This document shows positions 35,235-42,828 of a DNA stretch of 64,000 nt, one piece after another; the stretch's first letter is position 1, and every line of letters starts with the position of its first letter. The DNA lies in contig JACPDY010000048.1 in assembly GCA_016183775.1 (NCBI GenBank), positions 1-64,000 of the forward strand. The letters are read 5' to 3'. The translations under genes were made by a program, and so were the position numbers. Below the pieces are notes generated by a model. The model was not told the origin of the DNA, searched no databases, and was given only the letters and a program-made list of their open reading frames with translations. Source of the stretch: Bacteroidota bacterium. Its GTDB lineage: Bacteria > Bacteroidota > Bacteroidia > JABDFU01.

Positions 35235-37151
35235 TCACACTTTACCAATCCTGATATCTTCCACCACGCCCGGGTCCAGTAATGTAGAGGTATCTCCAAA
35301 ATTAGAAAAATCACCCTCAGCAATTTTGCGTAAAATCCGACGCATGATCTTCCCTGACCGGGTTTTAGGCAAACCTGTTACAACCTGTATCTTATCAGGC
35401 TTGGCAAGCGGACCCATGTATTTGCGGACAGATTCAATAATTTCGTTTCTCAAAACATCAATATCTTTTCGCTCGTGATCCGGTATTACAAATGCGTAAA
35501 CGCCCCAGCCCTTTATTGGATGAGGGAAACCCACCACGGCACTTTCAACTATATCAGGGTGTTGATTGATGGCGCTTTCAATTTCGGCCGTACCCAGCAA
35601 ATGCCCCGAGACCTTTATGACATCGTCCACTCTTCCGGTAATACGATAATACCCGTCTGAATCGCGCTTACAGCCATCTCCTGTAAAAAAATAATTCGGG
35701 AAATTGTCAAAATAAGTTTTCCTGCATCGTTCATGGTCGCCATAAGTGGTTCTGAGGATACCCGGCCAGGGGAATTTAATACAAAGCAATCCTTCCACAT
35801 TATTCCCCTTCAGTTCAATTCCTTTTTCATCAAGGATAGCAAGCTGAACACCAGGTAAAGGCAAAGTGGCATAACCCGGTTTTAATTTTGTTATGCCAGC
35901 AAGCGGTGAGATCATAATACCTCCGGTTTCAGTTTGCCACCAGGTATCAACGATCGGGCAATTTCCTTTTCCTATATTATCATTATACCAATGCCAGGCC
36001 TCTTCATTAATAGGTTCACCCACCGTACCGAGTACCTTTAATGAATCGAGCTTGTATGGTTTTACAAAATCAAGCCCCTGTGCTTCAAGAGAACGAATGG
36101 CAGTAGGAGCCGTATAAAAAATATTTACCTTATATTTATCAATGACCTGCCAGAAACGTCCAGCATCAGGATACGTTGGAATCCCTTCAAACATAAGGGT
36201 AGTGGCTCCGGAGAGTAAAGGCCCATATATCAAATAGGAATGTCCTGTTATCCAGCCAATGTCTGCAGTACACCAATAGACCGCAGCCCCACCCTCTCCT
36301 TCGGCGAGGGTGTCTTGATACTGAAATACATTCATAAAAGTATAATGTGTATAAACCATATACCCTCCACATGTATGGACAACACCCTTTGGCTTACCTG
36401 TTGATCCGGAAGTGTAAAGAATGAAAAGCATGTCTTCTGAATCCATTACTTCGGCCGGACAATCGGCATCCACCTTTTTCAGCTCATCCTCTAAATAAAC
36501 ATCTCTTCCTTCAGCCATTGTTATATCAGCACCTGTTCTTCTGCAAACAATCACCCTTTTAACTGTCGGGCAATCTTTCAGCGCCTCATCAACCACAGGC
36601 TTTAAAGGAAGATCCTTTGCGCCCCGATAGCCGCCATCCGCAGTAATAACAATATTACACGAAGCATCATGTATTCTTCCTGAAAGTGAATTGAATGAAA
36701 AACCGGCAAAGACAACCGAATGAATTGCCCCAATACGTGCGCAGGCCAAAACCGCAATCGCAAGCTCCGGCACCATGGGCATATAAATGCAAATGCGATC
36801 ACCTTTTTTTGCACCATTGTTCTTTAACACATTAGCAAAGCGGCAAACCTGCTCGTGCAATTCTTTATAAGTAAGTGTCCTGTTCTTTTCTTTGGGATCA
36901 TTCGGCTCCCAGATAATGGCTGGCTGATCAGCGCGAGTAGCCAAGTGCCTGTCAAGGCAATTTTCCGTGATGTTTAATTTTCCGCCAATGAACCACTTCA
37001 CATTGGGTTCAATGAAGTTCCACTCTAATACTTTGTTCCATTTTTTGCGCCAGATAAATTGTTCGGCCTGTTCGGCCCAGAATTGTTCAGGGTTATCAAT
37101 ACTTCTTTTGTATTCAGACTGGTATTGTTGGAAGGAGGTGATATATGACAT
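35235..37151 (-). CDS. acs: Acetyl-CoA synthetase with a short repeat-derived insertion
   Basis: A 638-residue AMP-forming acetate-CoA ligase. It has the P-loop YTSGSTGKPKGVVHT near 250, WCTADIGWITGHSYL, DTWWQTETGG, YFTGDGCKRDSDGYY and RTRSGKIMRR with the catalytic and regulatory Lys near 602. It activates acetate to acetyl-CoA through acetyl-AMP in the cytoplasm. Just before WCTADIGW the expected short loop (normally about EGDVFW) is enlarged to DTLAEGEGGAAVYW. The extra DNA contains the hairpin at 36291-36311, which resembles intergenic repeats elsewhere in the window. The insertion is in frame and all motifs are intact, so the enzyme is probably active. Confidence 0.93.
   Translation of the reverse strand: MSYITSFQQYQSEYKRSIDNPEQFWAEQAEQFIWRKKWNKVLEWNFIEPNVKWFIGGKLNITENCLDRHLATRADQPAIIWEPNDPKEKNRTLTYKELHEQVCRFANVLKNNGAKKGDRICIYMPMVPELAIAVLACARIGAIHSVVFAGFSFNSLSGRIHDASCNIVITADGGYRGAKDLPLKPVVDEALKDCPTVKRVIVCRRTGADITMAEGRDVYLEDELKKVDADCPAEVMDSEDMLFILYTSGSTGKPKGVVHTCGGYMVYTHYTFMNVFQYQDTLAEGEGGAAVYWCTADIGWITGHSYLIYGPLLSGATTLMFEGIPTYPDAGRFWQVIDKYKVNIFYTAPTAIRSLEAQGLDFVKPYKLDSLKVLGTVGEPINEEAWHWYNDNIGKGNCPIVDTWWQTETGGIMISPLAGITKLKPGYATLPLPGVQLAILDEKGIELKGNNVEGLLCIKFPWPGILRTTYGDHERCRKTYFDNFPNYFFTGDGCKRDSDGYYRITGRVDDVIKVSGHLLGTAEIESAINQHPDIVESAVVGFPHPIKGWGVYAFVIPDHERKDIDVLRNEIIESVRKYMGPLAKPDKIQVVTGLPKTRSGKIMRRILRKIAEGDFSNFGDTSTLLDPGVVEDIRIGKV
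36291..36311. repeat. Palindromic element inside acs (ACCCTC...GAGGGT)
   Basis: The arms ACCCTC (36291-36296) and GAGGGT (36306-36311) flank TCCTTCGGC. The motif matches the CCCTCTCC...GGAGAGGG palindrome at 45971-45989 in core sequence. It encodes LAEGEGG at a point where acetyl-CoA synthetases have no such residues. Confidence 0.65.
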
Positions 37152-37193
37152 ATTGTCCGCTAATTACATTGAAAAATTAACGAACTAATATAG

Positions 37194-37961
37194 CTAAAAA
37201 CCAGAGAGCCCAAATATTTTCTTTTGAACAGCATAAATAAGACTGAATGTCTGTTTATCCGTAGTATCTCTTTTAACACTCAGCTGTATCGGGTCCAATA
37301 TTTTTTTACTGCCATCCGGTGCAATACAAATAATATTGTGAAAATAAATGTCATTGTACTTTGGCTGAAAATCAACCACCTTCTGCTTCATCTCACCAGA
37401 AAGAATACAGGTATCGGATTTAAATAGTATCGGAACCCTTTTACTCTTATCCTTGTTATACCTATCTGTATCTTCCGTAAAATACATATCAAATGATCTT
37501 ACCTTCAAATTCATTTTATAATACTGCGAAAAGGCGTATAAGTGACAGCCCCGCATTTTCAAAACTTTTGAGGCGGAGTCGAGTTTAACCCCGCAAAAAA
37601 ATAGTGTAGGCGTCTTTATTTTATACTGCTTTGTATAGATCAATTTTCGGCTTTTGTCTGTTTGTTGATATACGGAAACAGCCGCCATTCCGGGGCTTCC
37701 AAATCGCAACACATAGGTATCTCCATCATTTGATACGATACGACCACCTTCCACAATCAATTTCACGTTCTTATTTCTCCCCTTTACTTTAACACGGACT
37801 GTATTTTCCTTTTCAAGCCAGAAAACAGAATCTTCATAAAATACAGAACATTTAGCCAAAGGCGAGCGAACTTTAAAAACAACTGACTTGCCACCAGACT
37901 GATCTTGTCCGCAGCAAACAGTTGCAATACCTATTAAAAGAATAAGCACTTTGATCTTCAT
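37194..37961 (-). CDS. Secreted GldM C-terminal-like protein
   Basis: 255 residues with a signal peptide (about 1-18, ending VCCGQ). Two consecutive segments resemble the periplasmic Ig-like domains of the T9SS/gliding protein GldM (PorM). The first has VFWLEKENTVRVKVKG followed by GGRIVSNDGDTYVL. The second has YNDIYFHNIICIAPDGSKK, like the GldM motif that ends in KGPDG. It lacks the N-terminal membrane helix of true GldM, so it is a stand-alone homologue. It is 4 bp downstream of the membrane protein at 37966 and belongs to the sigma-factor operon. Role unknown; a link to envelope or T9SS surveillance is inference. Confidence 0.6.
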   Translation of the reverse strand: MKIKVLILLIGIATVCCGQDQSGGKSVVFKVRSPLAKCSVFYEDSVFWLEKENTVRVKVKGRNKNVKLIVEGGRIVSNDGDTYVLRFGSPGMAAVSVYQQTDKSRKLIYTKQYKIKTPTLFFCGVKLDSASKVLKMRGCHLYAFSQYYKMNLKVRSFDMYFTEDTDRYNKDKSKRVPILFKSDTCILSGEMKQKVVDFQPKYNDIYFHNIICIAPDGSKKILDPIQLSVKRDTTDKQTFSLIYAVQKKIFGLSGF

Positions 37962-37965
37962 TCGT

Positions 37966-39573
37966 TCACAATTTCAATAACTGCTTTAATTCCTGGGGTG
38001 TTTTAATATTGTTTGTAATCTCCATCTTAAACTCAATGGAAGCATTATTAGTATTTATCCGATCCAATTCATCCCTGCCTATGTAAACTACCTTTTCATC
38101 ATAGGTGATCCCAACAATTTTATCAATAAATACATGCCCGAACGGGAAACTGTCAAAAGCATTTTCTCCAACATTATACACTGTGTTCTCACCATTTTTC
38201 AATAAATAAATATTCCGTACGAAAAGGGCATTACCATTTTTATCAGAGAATGAAGCTTTAAATGTTGGTACTGATCTCACCACCTTTGAAAAGAAAGGCT
38301 CAGGACGATCACAATTCCAGGCACCCATATTACTGATCATAAGTGTTCTGTACACCAGGCTAAGTGGAAAAGCATCCATATAATTTCCACTTATAAAATT
38401 ATTAAACCGCTCATTCAGGTTTGCTCTTTGCACAGCTCCACTATATATAGCTCTGAGTCGGTATAATGAATCCCCACTTGCGCGTTCAGTTGTTTTACGT
38501 TTTGCAAGCAGGCTGATATATTCTGCTGTTCTGATCTCATATTCCCTCATTGCCTGCGCGTAATTTTTACCTTCAACAACAGGAGTTACAACAAAACTAT
38601 GCGATTCTTTAGATGAGTTAAAAGTTACAATGTAATGTTCATTATCAGGGTGCTTTCTTATATACACATCTTCCCACAGCTTGTTTGCCAATGAAGGATC
38701 GTAACTTTGATCGGTTTCGGCCAGTTCAAATTTTACCCCGTCATAGGCCGACAACTCCGGAAATTCTTCTTTGTTATAATCGATGCTGAAACTCTTTGCA
38801 TTTGTTGCAGCCAATTTAGGTTTACGCGGCTTTTTGAGTTCATCATTAAAAGCGTAGGTAAAGTCATGATGGACTGTTGAATTTGTGGTATCAAATATGG
38901 GTTGACATGTTCCGTTTTTGTGGGTGTTTTCGGAAATATAATTCCATTTTTTTTGAGCAGTATCAAGGTAATAAATGTTGTAGTCATCGGTATTAGTATG
39001 CGATACGAGGTGTGCCAATAAAGTTTTGCCGGGCTTTAGCCGCAAGGGCTTATTATCCTGGTAAGCCAAAGCTTCCAACATACCTGCCGATTCAAACTGG
39101 TAAGTGGTTCCGGCCGAATCATAATCCATCGGAATCCCGCTCAACATAATATCAATAGGATCATGGAATTCCCTATAACGGAATTCAACTTCTCCTTTTG
39201 CATCATTCCCATCGGAATCAACAAATGAATTTGCAGTAATTTCAATAATAGAGCCTGTTTTATAAACAATAGTGGTATCCCTTTCTGTGTTCAATACAAA
39301 TTTATCAGATGCAATATCTAAAGCCCTAACCGGTGGATCTATAAATGGTTTTACAGATGAAACATCTGCTGATGCGGCACTATTGTAAACCAGGTAAGCT
39401 GAAACAGCTACCAAGGCTGCAGAACCGCTTATCAGTGAATACAATTTCACACCCTTTGCCAGCCAACCCGCTTTAGCTGCGTAACCCGACATAAACTTAT
39501 TGAAGTTCATGTGTTGCGTTATTTCCTGTTCAGAAAGTTTTTCGCGATTTGTATTTATTTTAAACTTGCTCAT
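37966..39573 (-). CDS. Single-pass membrane protein in an ECF sigma operon, possible anti-sigma or sensor
   Basis: 535 residues. About 40 N-terminal cytoplasmic residues (SEQEITQHMNFNKFMSGY) precede one membrane helix (about 42-66; LYSLISGSAALVAVSAYLVY) and a large periplasmic part. The latter has a beta-rich start (DKFVLNTERDTTIVYKTG, IITANSF-like) and a Lys/Glu-rich end. No zinc-finger anti-sigma motif is visible. The gene starts 1 bp after the sigma gene stop, so it is co-translated with it. That position and topology suggest control of sigma release by an envelope signal, but the family was not recognised. Confidence 0.55.
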   Translation of the reverse strand: MSKFKINTNREKLSEQEITQHMNFNKFMSGYAAKAGWLAKGVKLYSLISGSAALVAVSAYLVYNSAASADVSSVKPFIDPPVRALDIASDKFVLNTERDTTIVYKTGSIIEITANSFVDSDGNDAKGEVEFRYREFHDPIDIMLSGIPMDYDSAGTTYQFESAGMLEALAYQDNKPLRLKPGKTLLAHLVSHTNTDDYNIYYLDTAQKKWNYISENTHKNGTCQPIFDTTNSTVHHDFTYAFNDELKKPRKPKLAATNAKSFSIDYNKEEFPELSAYDGVKFELAETDQSYDPSLANKLWEDVYIRKHPDNEHYIVTFNSSKESHSFVVTPVVEGKNYAQAMREYEIRTAEYISLLAKRKTTERASGDSLYRLRAIYSGAVQRANLNERFNNFISGNYMDAFPLSLVYRTLMISNMGAWNCDRPEPFFSKVVRSVPTFKASFSDKNGNALFVRNIYLLKNGENTVYNVGENAFDSFPFGHVFIDKIVGITYDEKVVYIGRDELDRINTNNASIEFKMEITNNIKTPQELKQLLKL

Positions 39574-39574
39574 A

Positions 39575-40162
39575 TTAAATATTTTTAAGTTTCGTTTTTA
39601 ATTTTTCCAGTATCCTGTATATCCTCATTTTACAAGCGCTCTCGCCCATTCCTGTTATTTCGCATATTTCTTTAAAGGAGCGGTCTTCAAAGAAGCGCAT
39701 ATCGATTAGGTCCAGTTCATCTAGCTCTAATTCTTCCAGTGCTTGAAATAGGTCCTTATCTATATTGGCTGAGACTCGTTCATCCACTTCCTGTTTTAAA
39801 TTGCCTATCGCCTCTTCATCGATATTGATCGTACGCTGTGTTTTATTTTTTCTGAACCACTGATTCAGTTCATTGCCGGCGATCCGGAATAACCAGGCGC
39901 CAAAAGGAACGCCCTGAGCTTTGAATTTTGAAAGATTATTCAGTGCCGAATAAAACACTTGTGCCGTTATCTCATAAGCAAGGTCCTTGCTATCCACCCG
40001 CTGATAAACATACCCTACGATACGGGCATAATATGTTTTATATATAAGTTCGAACTTTCGCGGATCATCTTGTGCCGCTTTTACCTGTTCCAGCTCAGCA
40101 TTAATCTGCTCAACAGTAAGGTGGTATTTAGACTGATCGGTCATATTCAGTAAAGCTATCAT
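39575..40162 (-). CDS. ECF-type RNA polymerase sigma factor
   Basis: 195 residues from the ATG at 40162, chosen because a strong AGGAGG lies just upstream; starts at 40183 and 40144 are also possible. The region 2 segment is FELIYKTYYARIVGYVYQRV with AYEITAQVFYSAL and GAWLFRIAGNELNQWFRKNK. The region 4 segment is LDLIDMRFFEDRSFKEICEITGMGESACKMRIYRILEKLK. The missing region 1 and 3 domains mark it as extracytoplasmic-function type. It heads a tight operon with a membrane protein and a GldM-like secreted protein. The regulon is unknown. Confidence 0.88.
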   Translation of the reverse strand: MIALLNMTDQSKYHLTVEQINAELEQVKAAQDDPRKFELIYKTYYARIVGYVYQRVDSKDLAYEITAQVFYSALNNLSKFKAQGVPFGAWLFRIAGNELNQWFRKNKTQRTINIDEEAIGNLKQEVDERVSANIDKDLFQALEELELDELDLIDMRFFEDRSFKEICEITGMGESACKMRIYRILEKLKTKLKNI

Positions 40163-40166
40163 TTTA

Positions 40167-40172
40167 CCTCCT
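40167..40172 (-). promoter_or_regulatory. Shine-Dalgarno AGGAGG upstream of the sigma gene
   Basis: A perfect AGGAGG lies 4 nt before the ATG at 40162 on the minus strand. Other starts inspected here (523, 13215, 49849, 54520, 63599) have none, as usual for Bacteroidota. It decides the start codon and is an outlier in this window. Confidence 0.6.
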
Positions 40173-40183
40173 TTTAGCATCAT

Positions 40184-40514
40184 AATGCAAGAGGGGCAAA
40201 AAAGTCACAATCTGATAATGGGAAAAATGCTCTTTTATAATAACGAGTAGCTTTTATTACTTATTACGAAAGGAAAGTTAAAATAAGAACAGAAAACGAC
40301 TATTGGGGGATGCCCCGGTTTTTATCCGCCTGTTTATGACAGAAAAATAAAACCTGCAGATTATTATTCCACTTACATAAATTTATGGAGGTGGCAAGCC
40401 ATGAAAAGAAGTGATGGACAAGTTGTTGGTTGGGAGAATACGGAAAAACTGGCTTAATTTGAAATTCAGGCAAGAGCAGAGTTACCTCTTCAGGAGCTTC
40501 ACGACTAACTAAAA
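40184..40514. other. Intergenic stretch without a convincing gene
   Basis: The region lies upstream of the sigma factor and downstream of the 40515 gene. A 72-codon open frame on the minus strand (40300-40518) has no recognisable features or start context. No terminator hairpin or promoter box was identified. It may contain the sigma operon promoter. Confidence 0.5.
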
Positions 40515-41219
40515 TCAAAATACAATTATTCTATACCCTATAGATAACACTACTGGCATTAATTGATTTTTAAACACAACCGGACTATTACTCTTCAGAT
40601 AGTTAATGTAGTCATAAACATCCGAATTTCTTACAGGAACAATAAAGGAAAGGGATACATATCGTTTCCCACTTGGCTTAGACCGGATATCTATACCTAA
40701 TCCAAATGAAGGACCATAAAATACTCTATTATAAGATTCTGCATTTTTCACAGTTATTGCTGCATTATACCCATACATCGCCAAAACATATGGAACAGCC
40801 ACAGCAAAATCCTTATTGAACTTAATCCTGAACTTTATTCCAGCATTAAAACCGACGCCCGCAATTGCATAACCGGTGCCTGCAAAAAACCCCAAATTCT
40901 TCCGGCCGGGATATACAAGTACATTTGCTCCTATTCCACCCAAATCAAGGCCCACACCCAGGCCAATAGCAGCCTTATCAAAAAACAGTTCGGGCTCTTT
41001 CTCCGGAACGCCGCGCTTAAGAGATTGAATATCACTTTTATTAATGAAACCCAAAATTTTCTTGCCATCCTTATTAAAAATAAAATCAACTTTTACACTA
41101 TCCTCATTCTGGATCGTACATAAGAATATCTGCCCGTCTTTTTTGACAATTGTATCCTGAGAATAAATTACAATTGGAGCTATGAAAACAAGTGTAGCAA
41201 ACAATGCTAAAATTTTCAC
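40515..41219 (-). CDS. Probable outer-membrane protein of unknown function
   Basis: 234 residues from a GTG at 41219. A signal peptide ends near IVIYSQ, then a short segment begins DTIVKKDGQIFLCTIQNEDS. This KKDG pattern is common at the start of small Bacteroidota envelope proteins. The rest alternates in a beta-strand manner with many Gly and aromatic residues (GLGVGLDLGGIGANVLVY, FFAGTGYAIAGVGFNAGIKF, YGPSFGLGIDI) and ends in IGYRIIVF. This fits a small beta-barrel with a terminal aromatic residue. It is about 80 bp downstream of the sucB end and stands alone. Confidence 0.65.
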   Translation of the reverse strand: MKILALFATLVFIAPIVIYSQDTIVKKDGQIFLCTIQNEDSVKVDFIFNKDGKKILGFINKSDIQSLKRGVPEKEPELFFDKAAIGLGVGLDLGGIGANVLVYPGRKNLGFFAGTGYAIAGVGFNAGIKFRIKFNKDFAVAVPYVLAMYGYNAAITVKNAESYNRVFYGPSFGLGIDIRSKPSGKRYVSLSFIVPVRNSDVYDYINYLKSNSPVVFKNQLMPVVLSIGYRIIVF

Positions 41220-41302
41220 AATATTAATTTTAAAGGAGTTATATAATTACTCATTGATCCATTTTACCATGGTAAGAGTCGAAGTAGCATATCTCTTTCT
41301 GC

Positions 41303-42586
41303 TTACAACCCCAACAAAACATCACTCGGATCCTTGCCGCCAAACAAAAGCTTAGAAGGATTCTCACACATCTCTTTCACTTTTACAAGAAAGCCCACCG
41401 ATTCTCGGCCATCAATAATGCGGTGATCATAAGAAAGCGCCACATACATCATCGGGCGAACGACAACTTGTCCGTTCACGGCGATCGGGCGCTCAACAAT
41501 ATTATGCATACCAAGGATAGCACTTTGAGGAGGATTAATAATAGGCGTTGACATGAGTGAACCAAACACGCCTCCATTGGTGATGGTAAATGTGCCGCCT
41601 TCCATGTCTTTTAATTCAATTTTATTATCGCGGGCTTTGACAGCAAGGTTTTTAATTTCAGTTTCAATTTGCGCGAGCGACATTGTTTCGGCATTCCTTA
41701 ATACCGGAACTACGAGACCTTTTGGAGCACTAACGGCAATACCTACGTCACAATATTTATAATAAACAATTTCTTCCCCATCTATCATCGCGTTAACAGC
41801 AGGAAAATGCTGCAACGCTTCACAAACCGCTTTAGTAAAAAAGCTCATAAAGCCGAGCCCAACGCCATATTTCTCCTTGAACTTATCTTTGTATTTCGCA
41901 CGCAAGGCATATATCTGGCTCATATCAACCTCGTTAAAAGTAGTAAGCATGGCTGTGGTATTTTTTACAGCAACCAATCGCTGCGCCAACTTTTTACGTA
42001 AAGGCGTCATCTTTTTACTTTCCACATCACGTGTCCCTGACCAGCCTTTCAAAGCGCCTGTGTCAAAGCCTTTACTCATGGCGTTCAATACATCTCCTTT
42101 GGTTATACGACCATCTTTACCGCTCCCATTTATTTTAACGGGGATCTGGTTTTCATCCATAAGTTTCCTCGCAGATGGGGATGGTGTACCGGTGACGTAT
42201 GTGGTTGTTGGTTGTTCAACCTGCGCTGAAGCTTTGGTTGACAAATGGTTGTTGGTTGTTGATTGCACAACTTGTTTTTCTTCCCTTTTCCCAACCTTTT
42301 CTTCTCCCGACTCCCGGCTTCCGACTTCCGACTTCTTCTCTCCCTTAACACTCGTATCGATTGAACAAACTACCTGTCCCACTTTAACGGTATCGCCTTC
42401 CTTCGCCAGAAGTTTTATCGCGCCGTTGTCTTCAGCATTTAGCGTAAGGGTTGCCTTATCTGAATCAATTTCAGCGATAGCTTCATCTTTCTCCACGTAA
42501 TCTCCATCCTTTTTAAACCAATGTGCAATTACTACTTCCGTTATTGATTCGCCGGGGCTGGGAACTTTTTGCTGCAGAATGGCCAT
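41303..42586 (-). CDS. sucB: 2-oxoglutarate dehydrogenase E2, dihydrolipoyl succinyltransferase
   Basis: 427 residues. The N-terminal lipoyl domain (1-77) has its lipoylated Lys44 in [12 protein letters not shown] variable linker leads to a peripheral subunit-binding domain (about 136-175; [14 protein letters not shown] and [15 protein letters not shown]). The catalytic domain (about 195-427) ends with the active-site [15 protein letters not shown] and [16 protein letters not shown]. It transfers succinyl groups to CoA in the TCA cycle. The linker is encoded by simple-repeat DNA of intergenic character (42203-42334). It lies downstream of sucA but 242 bp away, with a palindromic element and a candidate promoter between. 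Confidence 0.95.
   Translation of the reverse strand: MAILQQKVPSPGESITEVVIAHWFKKDGDYVEKDEAIAEIDSDKATLTLNAEDNGAIKLLAKEGDTVKVGQVVCSIDTSVKGEKKSEVGSRESGEEKVGKREEKQVVQSTTNNHLSTKASAQVEQPTTTYVTGTPSPSARKLMDENQIPVKINGSGKDGRITKGDVLNAMSKGFDTGALKGWSGTRDVESKKMTPLRKKLAQRLVAVKNTTAMLTTFNEVDMSQIYALRAKYKDKFKEKYGVGLGFMSFFTKAVCEALQHFPAVNAMIDGEEIVYYKYCDVGIAVSAPKGLVVPVLRNAETMSLAQIETEIKNLAVKARDNKIELKDMEGGTFTITNGGVFGSLMSTPIINPPQSAILGMHNIVERPIAVNGQVVVRPMMYVALSYDHRIIDGRESVGFLVKVKEMCENPSKLLFGGKDPSDVLLGL
42203..42334 (-). repeat. Simple-repeat DNA encoding the E2 interdomain linker
   Basis: GGTTGTTGGTTGTT occurs twice exactly (42203-42216 and 42247-42260). A run of TCCCGAC/TTCCGAC-type units lies at about 42305-42334. 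Similar GTTGTTGG-type sequence is intergenic at 55547-55583. It encodes Thr/Gln/Asn and Ser/Arg/Glu-rich linker with no conserved residues. Confidence 0.6.
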
Positions 42587-42611
42587 TGTTTATTTGGGAT
42601 TAAAAATTTAT

Positions 42612-42640
42612 CAAAGTCAATTACATTTTATTATTACAAA
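42612..42640 (-). promoter_or_regulatory. Candidate sucB promoter
   Basis: On the minus strand a TTTG (42637-42640) is followed after 17 nt by TGACTTTG (42612-42619). This fits the Bacteroidota -33/-7 pattern (TTTG, then TAnnTTTG) with one mismatch, and lies about 25 nt upstream of the sucB ATG. Confidence 0.35.
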
Positions 42641-42660
42641 CATTTAAGAATCCTTCACTT

Positions 42661-42800
42661 ACTTTTCTTCCTTGATGAAGAAAAGTAACAGGGCAAATGT
42701 ACGGTGTACATTTGAGCCAGCAAGCGGGCTGAAATCAAGACAAAACGATTGCTCACCCGCAAGGCTCATCGGCATCGCGTTTTGTCATTGCCAGCCCGCT
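42661..42800. repeat. Multi-hairpin palindromic element between sucA and sucB
   Basis: Four perfect inverted repeats follow one another. The arms are ACTTTTCTTC/GAAGAAAAGT (42661-42670, 42677-42686), CAAATGTAC/GTACATTTG (42694-42702, 42706-42714), AGCGGGCTG/CAGCCCGCT (42723-42731, 42792-42800) and the nested GACAAAACG/CGTTTTGTC (42739-42747, 42778-42786). No protein is encoded. It looks like a REP- or MITE-like element. Confidence 0.7.
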
Positions 42801-42828
42801 CCAAAACAATATAATTCTGCAATCATTA

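Noticed and set aside
40300-40518. 72-codon minus-strand open frame before the 40515 gene
   Set aside because: No signal peptide, motif or plausible start context; composition unlike neighbouring proteins.
41877-42500. 207-codon plus-strand frame opposite sucB
   Set aside because: It lies wholly within conserved sucB coding sequence and has no recognisable protein features.
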